Source: Prochlorococcus sp. MIT 1341 (GTDB taxonomy: Bacteria; Cyanobacteriota; Cyanobacteriia; PCC-6307; Cyanobiaceae). Taken from it: a stretch of 64,000 nt of DNA. The position numbers and the translations under genes are program-made. The notes beneath the pieces are model-generated. The model searched no databases and was not told the DNA's origin. It worked only from the letters and a program-made list of their open reading frames with translations. The stretch spans positions 1,224,001-1,288,000 of the forward strand of contig NZ_CP139304.1 in assembly GCF_034092415.1 (NCBI RefSeq), read 5' to 3'. This document shows positions 40,789-50,765 of the stretch, in pieces. Position 1 is the stretch's first letter. Each line of letters starts with the position of its first letter.

Positions 40789-41793
40789 TCACAGCCCTGC
40801 ATCTTCTAGTTGTTTGGCTGAGTGTTCTAGTACCTTTAAATTAGCGTTCTTTTTTTGAGCCGAAACTGATAATTCATGCCTCCATTTTCGTGCTCCATGA
40901 ACTCCTTCCACTATTTGAATTACGTGCTTGCATATGTCCCAAAGATTTCCGCCATTATTTAAGTGTTTTTCCGCATAAGGTAGGATCCCTTTAATTACAT
41001 CTGAAGCAGTAATTGATTTTGGGGATCCACCAAAAATTACTTCATCTATATGTTGCCATCTAAGAGGATGTTCGTATGCAGCTCTTCCCACCATTGCTCC
41101 ATCAAAAATAGTTAATGCCTGTAGGCAATCGCTAGGTGTTTGCAAACCACCATTCAGCTCAATTAGTAAGTTAGGTCTTTTTGCTTTTAATTCTGCAACT
41201 CTTTCGTATTGAAGAGGAGGGATAGTTCTATTTTGTTTTGGGTTGAGCCCTTTTAACCAAGCTTTTCTTGCATGCACTGCAAATCTTTTGGCTCCTGCAA
41301 TTGAAAGATGATCTACAAACTCTATTAGCAGCTCAAGATTATCTAGATTATCTATGCCTATACGGTGTTTGACTGTGATGGGCAGTCGGGTTGCTTTTGT
41401 CATTGATTCAATGCAACATGCCACCTTTTTAGGTTCTGCCATAAGGCATGCTCCAAAATTTCCTGATTGAACTCTGGGACTTGGACATCCAATATTTAAA
41501 TTTACTTCGTCGTAACCCCAATCTTCTGCAATACAAGCTGCTTCTGCTAAGAGTTTGGGATTATCACCTCCGAGCTGCAAAGCTATTGGGTGTTCAATGA
41601 AATCAAAATCAAGTAATCGATCACGACGCTGAGTGTAATGTAAAGACTGTGCAACTATCATTTCAGTATATAAAAGAGCTTTCTTACTTATTTGTCGCAT
41701 GAGAACCCTGAAGTGCCTATCAGTGCAGTCCAGCATTGGTGCAATACTAAATTGATAGGATTTTGTGTTGGTTGAAGAGTATTGCTTAAGCAT
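40789..41793 (-). CDS. dusA: tRNA-dihydrouridine synthase A
   Basis: FMN enzyme that reduces uridine to dihydrouridine in the tRNA D-loop. FSIAPMLDCTDRHFRVLMRQ is the DusA-type N-terminus. LNIGCPSPRVQSGNFGACLM holds the catalytic cysteine (about residue 105). ITVKHRIGID and ELNGGLQTP bind FMN and phosphate, and MVGRAAYEHPL follows. 334 residues. It is convergent with the RRM gene and divergent from msrB. Confidence 0.94.
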   Translation of the reverse strand: MLKQYSSTNTKSYQFSIAPMLDCTDRHFRVLMRQISKKALLYTEMIVAQSLHYTQRRDRLLDFDFIEHPIALQLGGDNPKLLAEAACIAEDWGYDEVNLNIGCPSPRVQSGNFGACLMAEPKKVACCIESMTKATRLPITVKHRIGIDNLDNLELLIEFVDHLSIAGAKRFAVHARKAWLKGLNPKQNRTIPPLQYERVAELKAKRPNLLIELNGGLQTPSDCLQALTIFDGAMVGRAAYEHPLRWQHIDEVIFGGSPKSITASDVIKGILPYAEKHLNNGGNLWDICKHVIQIVEGVHGARKWRHELSVSAQKKNANLKVLEHSAKQLEDAGL

Positions 41794-41860
41794 TTATTTG
41801 TTTAGCTATCATTTAAGATTTTAAGAGCTTTATTCTGTCTTTATAGAGATTTTTGATTGT

Positions 41861-42370
41861 ATGCAAAGTAATTCTTTTATTATTAATCGACGTTTATTGC
41901 TTTTAGGTGCAATTACAGCATATGGTGGAGTTTGCTTTCATCCTTTATTAGCCTTGGCAGAAACGTTAGCTTCAGAAGATAATAATTGGGCTCTTAGCAA
42001 GGCTGACTGGAAGAAACGTCTTTCTAGGGAGGCGTTTGCTGTTTTGCGAGAGGAGGCAACTGAGAGAGCCTTTTCTAGTCCATTAAACAATGAGAAGAGA
42101 GAAGGTATTTATCATTGTGCAGGCTGTGATTTACCTCTTTTTTCTTTCGCTTCGAAATTTGATAGTGGTACAGGCTGGCCTAGTTTTTGGGAACCTTTGC
42201 CAAATGCTGTAGAGACTAAGACTGACTTTAAGCTAATTGTTCCTCGCACTGAATATCATTGTATTCGTTGCGGTGGACACCAGGGTCATGTCTTTAATGA
42301 CGGGCCTCGTCCTACAGGCAAGCGATATTGCAACAACGGAATTGCCCTCACATTTCGACCATCAGCATGA
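41861..42370 (+). CDS. msrB: Methionine-R-sulfoxide reductase B, probably exported
   Basis: Repairs the R-form of methionine sulfoxide in protein. The N-terminus (INRRLLLLGAITAYGG, then LALAE) looks like a Tat-type or Sec signal peptide of about 31 residues, which suggests export, perhaps to the thylakoid lumen or periplasm. The zinc cysteines are CAGCD and CIRCGGH, and the catalytic Cys157 lies in RYCNNGIAL. GTGWPSFWEP is a family hallmark. 169 residues. Its end overlaps the start of the flavoprotein gene. Confidence 0.93.
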   Translation: MQSNSFIINRRLLLLGAITAYGGVCFHPLLALAETLASEDNNWALSKADWKKRLSREAFAVLREEATERAFSSPLNNEKREGIYHCAGCDLPLFSFASKFDSGTGWPSFWEPLPNAVETKTDFKLIVPRTEYHCIRCGGHQGHVFNDGPRPTGKRYCNNGIALTFRPSA

Positions 42371-43586
42371 ACTTCTAGTTGTTGGGGGTGGCCCTTCAGG
42401 TTTTATGGCGGCCATTACAGCTGCGGAAAATGGTGTTGTCTCCCCTCTTATTTTAGAAGCCACTTCTTCGCCATTACAGAAAGTACTTATTAGTGGTGGT
42501 GGCCGATGCAATATTACACATGCTTGTTGGGACTCACGTGATTTAGTTGATTATTACCCAAGAGGAAGGCAGGCACTATTAGGTGCATTCCATAGATTTG
42601 CTTGTGCTGATGTGGTTAATTGGTTTTCAGATAGAGGGCTCAAAATAGTTGCTGAATCTGATGGAAGGATGTTTCCTAGTAGTAATCGCTCTTCTTCTGT
42701 TATTGATTGCTTGAGATCTACCTCGCAGAAAGTAGGTGTTTCTTTGCGATTGAAATCAGCTGTAAGAGATTTGCAATTTTCAAAGAAAAATGGTTTTTTG
42801 CTTACTTGTAAGGACGATACAAAATATGCTTCTCAAAAAGTTTTACTAGCTACGGGCGGACATCCTTTAGGCAGAAGATTATCCCAGTTAGTTGGACATA
42901 GTATTGTGCAACCTGTACCTTCTCTTTTCTCTTTAGGATTAGATGCATCTTGGCTAAAAGATTGTTCAGGCATTGCTTTAGATAATATTGCTTTAACTTT
43001 GCATACGTCAGATAAAAAATTTCAGGAAATTGGCAGAGTTCTGCTTACACATTGGGGTATTAGTGGCCCTGCAGTTTTGCGTTTGACTGCATTTGCTGCC
43101 CGTGAATTACATCGTTTGTCGTATAAGGGTCGTTTGACAGTAAATTGGTTAGCAAATTTTCATCGATCTTCTATAAGTAAGATCTTGAATCAATTTCGTT
43201 ATGAGGGAGCTTCAAAGACACTTTTACAGGCGAGACCCTTTAGGGCGTTACCCAAACGACTTTGGTTAGTTCTTTTAAAGCAAATCCGTGTTGACTCTTC
43301 ACTTCGTTGGGCTGAACTTTCTTCTCAAAAAGAGCTTGCTTTGTTGGAGGCTTTAACAGCAAGTCAGTATGAAATTTCTGGACGAGGACCCTTTGGTGAG
43401 GAGTTTGTAACTGCCGGAGGGGTTCCCTTGTCTGAGGTTGATTCCGTGAGGCTTGAAAGTAGGATTTGCCCAGGCTTGTATTTTGCTGGGGAGTTGCTTG
43501 ATATTGATGGTGTGACAGGTGGATTTAATTTTCAACATTGTTGGACAAGTGGTTGGCTTGCAGGTAAAGCAATTGCATATTCATAG
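42342..43586 (+). CDS. FAD-dependent HI0933/BaiN-type flavoprotein
   Basis: A member of the HI0933-like family of NAD(P)/FAD-dependent oxidoreductases, whose substrate is mostly unknown. ELLVVGGGPSGFMAAITAAE is the FAD Rossmann motif. KVLISGGGRCNITHA is the family hallmark, and VLLATGGHPLGRRL, GISGPAVLRL and the closing LYFAGELLDIDGVTGGFNFQ follow. The open frame reaches back to 42237, but that is inside msrB. TTG 42342 (414 residues) or ATG 42297 are likelier starts. I list the TTG. It is probably translationally linked to msrB. Confidence 0.85.
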   Translation: MPSHFDHQHELLVVGGGPSGFMAAITAAENGVVSPLILEATSSPLQKVLISGGGRCNITHACWDSRDLVDYYPRGRQALLGAFHRFACADVVNWFSDRGLKIVAESDGRMFPSSNRSSSVIDCLRSTSQKVGVSLRLKSAVRDLQFSKKNGFLLTCKDDTKYASQKVLLATGGHPLGRRLSQLVGHSIVQPVPSLFSLGLDASWLKDCSGIALDNIALTLHTSDKKFQEIGRVLLTHWGISGPAVLRLTAFAARELHRLSYKGRLTVNWLANFHRSSISKILNQFRYEGASKTLLQARPFRALPKRLWLVLLKQIRVDSSLRWAELSSQKELALLEALTASQYEISGRGPFGEEFVTAGGVPLSEVDSVRLESRICPGLYFAGELLDIDGVTGGFNFQHCWTSGWLAGKAIAYS

Positions 43587-43611
43587 TTCCCCTTGGGATA
43601 TTGCAAGCATA

Positions 43612-43665
43612 GTTTTAGGGCACTAAAACAAGGTATGTGAGCAGAAAGGTGCGGGCTTCCCCCGC
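43612..43665 (+). promoter_or_regulatory. Two hairpins upstream of grpE
   Basis: GTTTTAG (43612-43618) and CTAAAAC (43623-43629) form a perfect 7-bp stem with a 4-base loop. GCGGG (43651-43655) and CCCGC (43661-43665) form a second, GC-rich stem. Neither has a T-run, so they are unlikely to be simple terminators. They lie 50-100 bases before the grpE start and could be operators or leader structures. No CIRCE element is present. Confidence 0.4.
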
Positions 43666-43712
43666 TTGTGCCAGGAGTGCTTCTCCATTCAAAGTATGTA
43701 TAGGCGAGTTTT

Positions 43713-44462
43713 ATGGTCAGCATGAGTGGTGAACAATCAAATTCAGTTCAAGATTCTTCTCTAGACACGCCTTCTACAGATGAGATGATCGAAGTGAGTA
43801 AGTCATCAGCTTCAGAGCTCGATAATCAAAATCAAGATTTGGGCCCTATCAAGAACCCTGAAACTGATATCGAAGCTGAAGCAACCCCACAGAAGTCTTC
43901 TGCTGATAATGAAACCCGCTTGCTGCAATTAGAAAAGGAGCATGAAACCTTGAAAAGTCAATATATGAGGATTGCAGCTGATTTTGATAATTTTCGTAAG
44001 CGTCAAAGTCGAGATCATGATGATTTGCGCCTGCAGTTGATCTGCTCAACTTTGTCCGAAATCCTACCTATAGTGGATAACTTTGAAAGAGCTCGTCAGC
44101 AGCTTGATCCACAAGGTGAAGAAGCACAAGCACTGCATCGAAGTTATCAGGGGTTGTACAAGCAATTGGTGGATGTTTTGAAGCAACTTGGTGTTGCACC
44201 GATGCGGGTGATTGGACAAGCTTTTGATCCAAATCTGCATGAGGCTGTAATGAGAGAGCCAAGTGAGGAGCAGCCTGAGGATATTGTTGTTGAAGAGTTA
44301 CAGCGTGGCTACCACTTAAATGGAAAGGTATTACGACATGCTCTTGTAAAGGTTTCGATGGGTCCAGGCCCTGGACAAAATGCTCAATTAGAAAATTTAG
44401 TCAATTCATCTCAAGAGTCTTCTGTAGAACAACAAAGTGATCCAAAAGAGGATACGGAATGA
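43713..44462 (+). CDS. grpE: GrpE nucleotide exchange factor
   Basis: Releases ADP from DnaK. Residues 1-65 are polar and likely disordered, and a long helix follows ([31 protein letters not shown]). The C-terminal beta domain has [23 protein letters not shown] and [22 protein letters not shown]. The long disordered start and tail bring it to 249 residues. It is 42 bases upstream of dnaJ, forming a grpE-dnaJ operon; dnaK lies about 40 kb away across the origin. Confidence 0.95.
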   Translation: MVSMSGEQSNSVQDSSLDTPSTDEMIEVSKSSASELDNQNQDLGPIKNPETDIEAEATPQKSSADNETRLLQLEKEHETLKSQYMRIAADFDNFRKRQSRDHDDLRLQLICSTLSEILPIVDNFERARQQLDPQGEEAQALHRSYQGLYKQLVDVLKQLGVAPMRVIGQAFDPNLHEAVMREPSEEQPEDIVVEELQRGYHLNGKVLRHALVKVSMGPGPGQNAQLENLVNSSQESSVEQQSDPKEDTE

Positions 44463-44504
44463 ATTTAATAGGCATCTTGATATTTAAGGAGTGAAGAGGG
44501 CTTA

Positions 44505-45626
44505 ATGGCTGATTTTTACGATTTGCTTGGAGTCAGCAAAGATGCTGATGCAGATTCTCTAAAGCGTGCTTATCGCCGCTTAGCAAGAAAGTATCATCCA
44601 GATATAAATAAAGATCCTGGAGCTGAGGAGCAATTTAAAGAGATTGGACGTGCTTATGAGGTTTTAGGGGATCCAGAAAAACGAGCAAGATACGATCAGT
44701 TTGGAGAAGCTGGTTTGGGTGGGGCTGCAGGTATGCCAGATATGGGAGATATGGGTGGATTTGCAGATTTGTTTGAAACTTTTTTTAGTGGTTTTGGTGG
44801 GCCAGGGGGTACTCGGACTCAGAGAAGAGGGCCTCAGCAAGGCGATGATTTGCGTTATGACTTAACTATTGATTTTCAGCAGGCTGTCTTTGGAGAGGAG
44901 AAAGAAATAAAAGTCCCTCATTTAGAAAGTTGTTCTAGCTGTAGGGGAACAGGTGCGAAATCAGGCAGTGGTCCTACGAGTTGCAATACCTGTGGTGGGG
45001 TAGGTCAGGTACGAAGAGCAACTAGAACTCCATTTGGCAGTTTTACTCAGGTTGCTGAATGTCCCAATTGCTCTGGGAGTGGTCAGGTTATATCAAATCC
45101 TTGCGGAGGCTGTGGAGGGAAAGGTGTTCAACAAATAAGAAAGAAATTACGTATCAATATTCCAGCAGGAGTAGATACTGGGACGCGTTTACGAGTTTCA
45201 GGAGAAGGTAATGCTGGCTTTAGAGGAGGTTCTTCTGGTGATCTTTATGTTTTCCTGAAGGTAAAAAATCATCCGCGTTTGCAACGTGACGGTCTTACGA
45301 TTTTATCTGAAGTGAATATCAGCTATCTTCAAGCAATTTTAGGAGACACTATTGAAGTTGATACTGTAGATGGGCCAACTTCTTTAGAGATTCCATCTGG
45401 AACACAACCCAATGAAGTTTTAACTTTAGAGAATAAAGGAATTCCAAAGTTAGGCAATCCAGTGGCGAGAGGTAATCAAAGAATTACAGTAAAAGTTAAA
45501 CTTCCTAAGCGAATTTCAGATGATGAGAGATCACTCCTAGAGAAGTTAGCAAGTCATTTTTCTGCACGCGGATCCCAATATCATTATCATAAAAGCGGTT
45601 TATTTTCTCGTTTATTCCGTCAATAG
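44505..45626 (+). CDS. dnaJ: Chaperone DnaJ (Hsp40)
   Basis: Stimulates the DnaK ATPase and delivers substrates. The J domain at residues 1-68 has the HPD tripeptide in [11 protein letters not shown] Gly/Phe-rich region follows, then four zinc CxxCxGxG repeats, although variant: [24 protein letters not shown] and CGGCGGKG. The C-terminal substrate domain is intact. 373 residues, the full type I length. It is co-directional with grpE and the TusA-like gene (9-base gap). Confidence 0.96.
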   Translation: MADFYDLLGVSKDADADSLKRAYRRLARKYHPDINKDPGAEEQFKEIGRAYEVLGDPEKRARYDQFGEAGLGGAAGMPDMGDMGGFADLFETFFSGFGGPGGTRTQRRGPQQGDDLRYDLTIDFQQAVFGEEKEIKVPHLESCSSCRGTGAKSGSGPTSCNTCGGVGQVRRATRTPFGSFTQVAECPNCSGSGQVISNPCGGCGGKGVQQIRKKLRINIPAGVDTGTRLRVSGEGNAGFRGGSSGDLYVFLKVKNHPRLQRDGLTILSEVNISYLQAILGDTIEVDTVDGPTSLEIPSGTQPNEVLTLENKGIPKLGNPVARGNQRITVKVKLPKRISDDERSLLEKLASHFSARGSQYHYHKSGLFSRLFRQ

Positions 45627-45635
45627 GCAGAGACA

Positions 45636-45872
45636 GTGAACTTGCCTAAACAGCAAATTGATTTAAGAGGAATACCTTGCCCTTTGAATTTTGTTCGCGT
45701 GTCACTTGCTCTAGAGCAATTGAAGAAAAAAGATAGGATTTTTGTAAATTTAGATAGAGGTGAACCGGAATTTATGGTGGTTAATGGTCTTCAAGAAGCT
45801 GGGCATTATGTTCAGATTATTCAGAAAGATGTAAAGTCAATAACTATTTTGGTTGTTTGCGGAGAGGATTAA
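45636..45872 (+). CDS. TusA/SirA-like sulfur-carrier family protein
   Basis: A 78-residue protein starting at GTG 45636. The family hallmark is DLRGIPCPLNFVRV, with the CPxx-type cysteine at residue 15. True TusA proteins carry sulfur for tRNA thiolation, and other members have unrelated or unknown roles. Immediately downstream is rsgA, whose ribosome binding site lies within this gene's end, so the two are coupled. Whether it transfers sulfur cannot be told. Confidence 0.82.
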   Translation: MNLPKQQIDLRGIPCPLNFVRVSLALEQLKKKDRIFVNLDRGEPEFMVVNGLQEAGHYVQIIQKDVKSITILVVCGED

Positions 45873-45876
45873 TATT

Positions 45877-46806
45877 TTGAGCTGTCTGGGAATTGTTGTT
45901 TCTAAGCAAGCTAACTTTTTTAATGTTGAACTTCTTGACGAACAGCAAAGTTTGAAAGACCAGAATACAATAACAAATTCAAAGCCGTTAAATCGCTTTT
46001 TATGTACAGCTAGAAGCCGCTTAAAACATTTTGGAGACTCAATATATGTTGGCGATTTTGTGTTACTGGAAGAAATATGTTGCAGAAACATGACAGCTGT
46101 TGTAAATGAAGTTTGTTCGAGGAAAAGTTGGTTAAAGCGGCCAGCAGTTGCTAATGTTTCTAATATAATTGTTGTTTTGGCTCATAAGGAACCCGTCTTT
46201 GATTTTACTCAAGCGAGTCGGTTTTTGTTAACGGCAGAAAATACAGGCTTATCGGTTGATTTCTTATTGACGAAAATGGATTTAGTTTCTACTGATGAGA
46301 TGAATAAACAATTAGCAAGAATTGATAGTTGGGGATATCGACCTTTTTCTGTGTCCGTTAAAACTGGAGAGGGTCTCAAGAGGCTTAAAGAACATATATT
46401 TAGAAAAAGCTTATCGGTAGTTTTTGGTCCTTCGGGTGTTGGAAAAAGTAGTTTACTTAATAAGCTGATTCCTGGTACAGATTTAAAGGTTGGAACATTA
46501 TCAGAAAAAATTAGCCGTGGAAAAAATACAACTAGGCATGTAGAGTTATTTAGTCTTTCAAGTAATAGTAGGGTAGCTGATACTCCTGGATTCAATAGAC
46601 CTGAAATCTTTGTCGAGCCATCTAAGATAGCTGCTCTATTCCCTGAAATACGTAGCCAATTAAAGGATTATCCCTGTAGATTTCGTAATTGCCTTCATCT
46701 CGATGAATTAGGTTGTGGTTTGAATAAAAACTGGGAAAGATATTCGTTTTATAGAAACTTTGTTCAGGAGATGTTTAGTCTGAGCTTTCCAGGCCAGGCA
46801 AGTTAA
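45877..46806 (+). CDS. rsgA: Ribosome small-subunit-dependent GTPase A
   Basis: Circularly permuted GTPase that checks late 30S maturation. An N-terminal OB domain precedes the G motifs, in the permuted order: TKMD (G4), [15 protein letters not shown] (G1, about residue 190) and [10 protein letters not shown] (G3). The C-terminal zinc motif [14 protein letters not shown] follows. The frame is open from TTG 45853, but TTG 45877 with GGAGAGG (45861-45867) upstream is preferred, giving 309 residues. Its end overlaps the convergent YbaB gene by about 32 bases. Confidence 0.93.
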   Translation: MSCLGIVVSKQANFFNVELLDEQQSLKDQNTITNSKPLNRFLCTARSRLKHFGDSIYVGDFVLLEEICCRNMTAVVNEVCSRKSWLKRPAVANVSNIIVVLAHKEPVFDFTQASRFLLTAENTGLSVDFLLTKMDLVSTDEMNKQLARIDSWGYRPFSVSVKTGEGLKRLKEHIFRKSLSVVFGPSGVGKSSLLNKLIPGTDLKVGTLSEKISRGKNTTRHVELFSLSSNSRVADTPGFNRPEIFVEPSKIAALFPEIRSQLKDYPCRFRNCLHLDELGCGLNKNWERYSFYRNFVQEMFSLSFPGQAS

Positions 46807-47122
46807 GGTTTAGGCCACCGGTAATTTCATTCATCCTTTCTTTCATCGTAGAGGTTGATGCTTCATAAGCTGCTTCAAGTGCTTCCAGGATTGATTGCTC
46901 GATTTCTTCTTTTGTTTGGGATAGAAGTGAAGCTGCAAGTTCCACCCGTATTGGTTTTTGGTTGCCTGATAACCAAATACTGGCTCTACCATCGGAGCTT
47001 TTCCCTTCTAGCTCCATTGCGTCAAGCTCTTCTTGTAGTTTTTGGGCCTTTTCTTGGATTTGTTGTGCTTTTTTAAAGGCTTCGGTGATTTGACCGAAGT
47101 TTGGGAGACCGAATCCAGCCAT
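46775..47122 (-). CDS. YbaB/EbfC family nucleoid-associated protein
   Basis: A small DNA-binding protein that forms dimers. The start at [12 protein letters not shown] (ATG at 47120-47122) is preferred over the upstream ATG at 47146. The long helix [22 protein letters not shown] and the strand block with [17 protein letters not shown] match the family, as does the final helix. 115 residues. It is 37 bases downstream of murB. In other bacteria it often sits beside dnaX-recR, but not here. Confidence 0.9.
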   Translation of the reverse strand: MAGFGLPNFGQITEAFKKAQQIQEKAQKLQEELDAMELEGKSSDGRASIWLSGNQKPIRVELAASLLSQTKEEIEQSILEALEAAYEASTSTMKERMNEITGGLNLNLPGLESSD

Positions 47123-47159
47123 TGTTGATGTAGTGGCGATTTGCACATTAAACGTTTGC

Positions 47160-48032
47160 TTAGAAGCCCAGTCGCTTTACTTCTGGATGAAGTAGCAATT
47201 GATGGGCTTCTTTGACTTCTTTTTGTATGAGTCGTATGAGCGTATCAATGTCATGAGCCTTTGCGTTGCCGTTGTTCACAATAAAATTCGCATGTTTTTT
47301 GGAAATTTCAGCATCACCGATTCTTTTCCCTTTAAGGCCTAAATTCTCTATTAGTTGCCCAGCTTTTAATGGTTCTGGGTTTCGAAAAACACTGCCGCAA
47401 CTTGGTAATTGGTAGGGTTGTGTTTCTAGTCGATGATGAAGATTTTCATTGTTATGCTTTTCTATAACCCTTTGGTTGTGTCCCGGTTCAAGTTGAAACC
47501 GAGCTGATAGAACAATCATTTGTTCCTTTTGTATTCGACTTGATCGATAACCAAAGTCAAGCTCTTTGTTGTATATCCGGAATGCCTTTTTGCTGTCCAA
47601 TGCCATGACTAAAGCTGAATCTAACCTCTCAGCAATACATCCTCCTTGAGCTCCTGCGTTCATAGCAGTAGCTCCACCTACTGTTCCTGGAATCCCAATG
47701 GACCACTCAAGGCCATGAAGGCCAGCTTTTGCAACTTTTCTGGCTAATGTTGGCAGAGATTCCCCAGCCACTGCTTCGACATATCCATCTATATTGTTGA
47801 TCTCACTTCCTTGAAGTTTTCTTGTGCATATAGTTAGACCTTCTAGCCCTGAGTCGTTTATTAGAAGATTAGACCCTGCTCCAATAATTTGATAGGGCAT
47901 CTTTTCTTGATGTGCAAATTGAAGAAGGCTTTTAATTTCATTTTGATTTGTTGCTTCTGCTAAAAATTCAGCAGGTCCACCAACTTTCCATGTTGTAAAA
48001 GTTGAAAGAGAAACTAGTTTGTCTAATTTCAT
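47160..48032 (-). CDS. murB: UDP-N-acetylenolpyruvoylglucosamine reductase
   Basis: FAD/NADPH enzyme that makes UDP-MurNAc in peptidoglycan synthesis. [15 protein letters not shown] and [17 protein letters not shown] are the FAD-binding parts. [19 protein letters not shown] and [19 protein letters not shown] carry the catalytic serine and substrate site. 290 residues is the short type II form. It lies 10 bases downstream of murC on the same strand, so the two form an operon. Confidence 0.95.
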   Translation of the reverse strand: MKLDKLVSLSTFTTWKVGGPAEFLAEATNQNEIKSLLQFAHQEKMPYQIIGAGSNLLINDSGLEGLTICTRKLQGSEINNIDGYVEAVAGESLPTLARKVAKAGLHGLEWSIGIPGTVGGATAMNAGAQGGCIAERLDSALVMALDSKKAFRIYNKELDFGYRSSRIQKEQMIVLSARFQLEPGHNQRVIEKHNNENLHHRLETQPYQLPSCGSVFRNPEPLKAGQLIENLGLKGKRIGDAEISKKHANFIVNNGNAKAHDIDTLIRLIQKEVKEAHQLLLHPEVKRLGF

Positions 48033-48042
48033 TGCTGGATAT

Positions 48043-49530
48043 TTAGTTGGTCAAAGATTTCTCTTTGTTGTCTGTTTGTATTAATAATTTCCAAAGAGAA
48101 TTTATGTCACCTGCACCCATTGCAAGGATTAAATCTTCAGGTTGACTTTGATCTTTGATTAATTGTGTGATTTCATTCATATCTTCTCCAACTAGGATAG
48201 GAATATCTTGGTATATTTTTTTTGCTTCTTTTGCAATGTTATTGCTGTTTATTCCTTCAATGGGTTTTTCACCTGCTCCATAGATAGGTGCAATTATAAT
48301 GAGATCTGAAGTTGCAAGTGCCTCAATAAATTCCTTAAGGAATTGCTTAACTCTTGAAAATCTATGAGGTTGGAAGACCGCTATAATTCTTTTTGGTGTA
48401 CTTGGAAGAGAGCTTTTTCCTGTTTGAATCATTAGTTTTGCCATAGTTAAAGTTGCTTTTATCTCACTTGGATGATGAGCATAGTCATCGACTATTAAAC
48501 GCTTTTCCCAATTGCCGCGAAATTCAAAACGTCTAAGCGGAGTTTTAAGGCAAGAGATAGCATTGATGAGTTTTATCTTCGAGACGCCCATTAATCTGCA
48601 ACTGGCATATGCGGCAATGGCATTGCTTAGGTTATGTATACCTGGAACTGGTAATGTTATTGTCTCTATATATTTACTATCCTCATATAATTTAGCAGTT
48701 GTTTGATTTCCTTCTAGGTGGATAGGTATTGCAGCAAAATTTACATTTTCATGTGTTTTTACAGACCACCAAGCTGAAGGGCTTATGTGTTCTCGAAGAA
48801 TGTTGCAGTCATAATTGGCCAGTAGTCCGTCACACCCATGATTAAATTCTTTCATGGTGTCAATTATTTGTTCGAGGCTTGAGTAATGATCTGTGTGATC
48901 TAGTTCCAGGTTTGTTATGACACCTAGCGCTGCTTGGAATTTGATCAGAGTTCCATCTGACTCATCAGCTTCTGCGATTAGTAAAGCCCCTTGCCCGCTA
49001 TGAGCGTTGCTTGAGTAGCAGGGGACTAGCCCTCCAATTAAGGCGGTTGGATCCTCTCCAGCCTCCGCAAGCATTGTTGTAATGAATGTACTGGTTGTTG
49101 TTTTCCCATGTGTTCCCGTAACTGCGATGGAGGGTTGGTCGGCTATAAGAGCTGCTAAGAGGTCAGATCGATGCCAAATTGGGAGTTGTTTTTTTTCTGC
49201 TGTCTTTAGTTCAGGATTCTCTTTGGAAATAGCCGAACTGATAACTATTAAGGGCGAATCCTGTCTTTTTGTGCATATGGATTTGATATTTTCGCCAGTT
49301 TGTTCGGTAAAAATTTTGATACCTGCATCTTCCAGGCGCTGAATTATCAAGCTATAGCGAGTATCAGATCCTGAAATGATGTGCCCACGGTTAGAGAGGA
49401 TCATGGCCAAGGCAGACATACCTATACCGCCAATACCAATGAAGTGAATGTGTCTTTGGCTTTTTAGGGTGATAGCCAATTGGCTGAGGACAAGAATTGA
49501 AACATAGAACAGTCTTTGCCCCAATGCCAT
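48043..49530 (-). CDS. murC: UDP-N-acetylmuramate-L-alanine ligase
   Basis: Adds L-alanine to UDP-MurNAc. The N-terminal domain has [17 protein letters not shown], the ATP-binding P-loop is [14 protein letters not shown] (about residue 140), and [10 protein letters not shown] and [14 protein letters not shown] are also diagnostic. The frame opens at ATG 49530, giving 495 residues with about 27 extra N-terminal residues that are hydrophobic. A TTG at 49479 would give a more typical start, so the start is uncertain. It precedes murB and is divergent from gap2. Confidence 0.94.
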   Translation of the reverse strand: MALGQRLFYVSILVLSQLAITLKSQRHIHFIGIGGIGMSALAMILSNRGHIISGSDTRYSLIIQRLEDAGIKIFTEQTGENIKSICTKRQDSPLIVISSAISKENPELKTAEKKQLPIWHRSDLLAALIADQPSIAVTGTHGKTTTSTFITTMLAEAGEDPTALIGGLVPCYSSNAHSGQGALLIAEADESDGTLIKFQAALGVITNLELDHTDHYSSLEQIIDTMKEFNHGCDGLLANYDCNILREHISPSAWWSVKTHENVNFAAIPIHLEGNQTTAKLYEDSKYIETITLPVPGIHNLSNAIAAYASCRLMGVSKIKLINAISCLKTPLRRFEFRGNWEKRLIVDDYAHHPSEIKATLTMAKLMIQTGKSSLPSTPKRIIAVFQPHRFSRVKQFLKEFIEALATSDLIIIAPIYGAGEKPIEGINSNNIAKEAKKIYQDIPILVGEDMNEITQLIKDQSQPEDLILAMGAGDINSLWKLLIQTDNKEKSLTN

Positions 49531-49676
49531 TGATCGCTGTTTTTCGATGCTTTTACAAAGGTTTTTTGCTCGTCAGGTCCGCCTTTTTTGAGATATGACT
49601 AAAAAGATAGAGGGATTTCAAGGCATTTCTGTATGATCAGCGCCCAATTACTTTTTGCGGTTGAACCGCTTTTCTC

Positions 49677-50699
49677 ATGACTTTGCGTGTTGCGATTAAT
49701 GGATTCGGACGTATTGGTCGCAACTTTATGCGTTGTTGGCTTAGTCGAGGATCTAATACGGGTATTGAGGTTGTCGGTATTAACGTCACTTCTGACCCTA
49801 AAACCAATGCCCATCTCCTGAAGTACGATTCAATTCTGGGACAGATTAAAGATGCCGAGATTGGTTATACAGATGATACTTTCATAATTAACGGAAAAAC
49901 TATCAAATGTTTTTCAGATAGGAACCCTTTAAATCTGCCATGGAAGGAGTGGGATATAGATATAGTGATTGAATCAACAGGTGTTTTTAATACTGATGTG
50001 GGTGCAAGTAAGCATATTCAGGCCGGTGCTAAAAAAGTCATTCTTACAGCTCCTGGAAAGGGAGATGGTGTAGGTACTTATGTTGTTGGTGTTAATGCTG
50101 ATCAATACCGACATGAATCCTTTGACATTCTAAGTAACGCAAGTTGCACTACTAATTGTCTCGCGCCTATTGTAAAAGTATTGGACCAGGAATTCGGAAT
50201 CAATAAGGGTTTAATGACTACAATTCATAGTTATACTGGAGATCAAAGAATTTTAGATAACAGTCATAGGGATCTTCGCAGGGCTAGGGCTGCAGCAATG
50301 AATATTGTTCCAACCTCAACTGGTGCAGCAAAGGCGGTTGCTTTGGTTTATCCGCAAATGCAAGGAAAGCTAACAGGAATTGCTATGCGTGTTCCTACTC
50401 CTAATGTTAGTGCTGTGGACTTGGTGTTTGAAGCAGGGCGATCTACTACTGCTGCAGAAGTGAATGCTGCTTTAAAAACAGCCTCTGAAGGTTCTATGAA
50501 GGGTATTATTAAATATGGGGACCTGCCTTTGGTTTCAAGTGATTATGCAGGGACTAATGAGTCAACTATTGTTGATGAGGCATTAACAATGTCCATTGGA
50601 GATAATATGGTGAAGGTACTTGCTTGGTACGATAATGAGTGGGGTTATAGCCAAAGAGTGGTAGATCTGGCTGAGATTGTTGCAAAGAACTGGAAGTAA
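49677..50699 (+). CDS. gap2: Glyceraldehyde-3-phosphate dehydrogenase, Calvin-cycle Gap2 type
   Basis: In cyanobacteria Gap2 is the NADP(H)-using, anabolic enzyme of the Calvin cycle. [14 protein letters not shown] binds the cofactor, and the catalytic Cys157 is in [12 protein letters not shown]. [23 protein letters not shown] residues (here [17 protein letters not shown]) point to Gap2 rather than glycolytic Gap1. The common Asp between Asn and Thr is replaced by Val. 340 residues. Divergent from murC, it ends in a terminator that overlaps its stop codon. Confidence 0.95.
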   Translation: MTLRVAINGFGRIGRNFMRCWLSRGSNTGIEVVGINVTSDPKTNAHLLKYDSILGQIKDAEIGYTDDTFIINGKTIKCFSDRNPLNLPWKEWDIDIVIESTGVFNTDVGASKHIQAGAKKVILTAPGKGDGVGTYVVGVNADQYRHESFDILSNASCTTNCLAPIVKVLDQEFGINKGLMTTIHSYTGDQRILDNSHRDLRRARAAAMNIVPTSTGAAKAVALVYPQMQGKLTGIAMRVPTPNVSAVDLVFEAGRSTTAAEVNAALKTASEGSMKGIIKYGDLPLVSSDYAGTNESTIVDEALTMSIGDNMVKVLAWYDNEWGYSQRVVDLAEIVAKNWK

Positions 50700-50714
50700 A
50701 TTACTTCCTTTTTT
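50692..50714 (+). terminator. Intrinsic terminator of gap2, overlapping the stop codon
   Basis: GGAAG (50692-50696) and CTTCC (50704-50708) form a stem that can extend through TAA/TTA, followed by six Ts (50709-50714). The gap2 TAA stop codon (50697-50699) lies inside the hairpin, so the last codons double as the terminator stem. Confidence 0.8.
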
Positions 50715-50765
50715 ATTAATCTGTTCTTCTAAAAAGATGACTGTTTCTTTTAAATTGTCTTCTTT

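Noticed and set aside
43640-43712. CIRCE heat-shock element upstream of grpE
   Set aside because: GAGTGCT is present once, at about 43675, but the matching left half nine bases upstream is absent.
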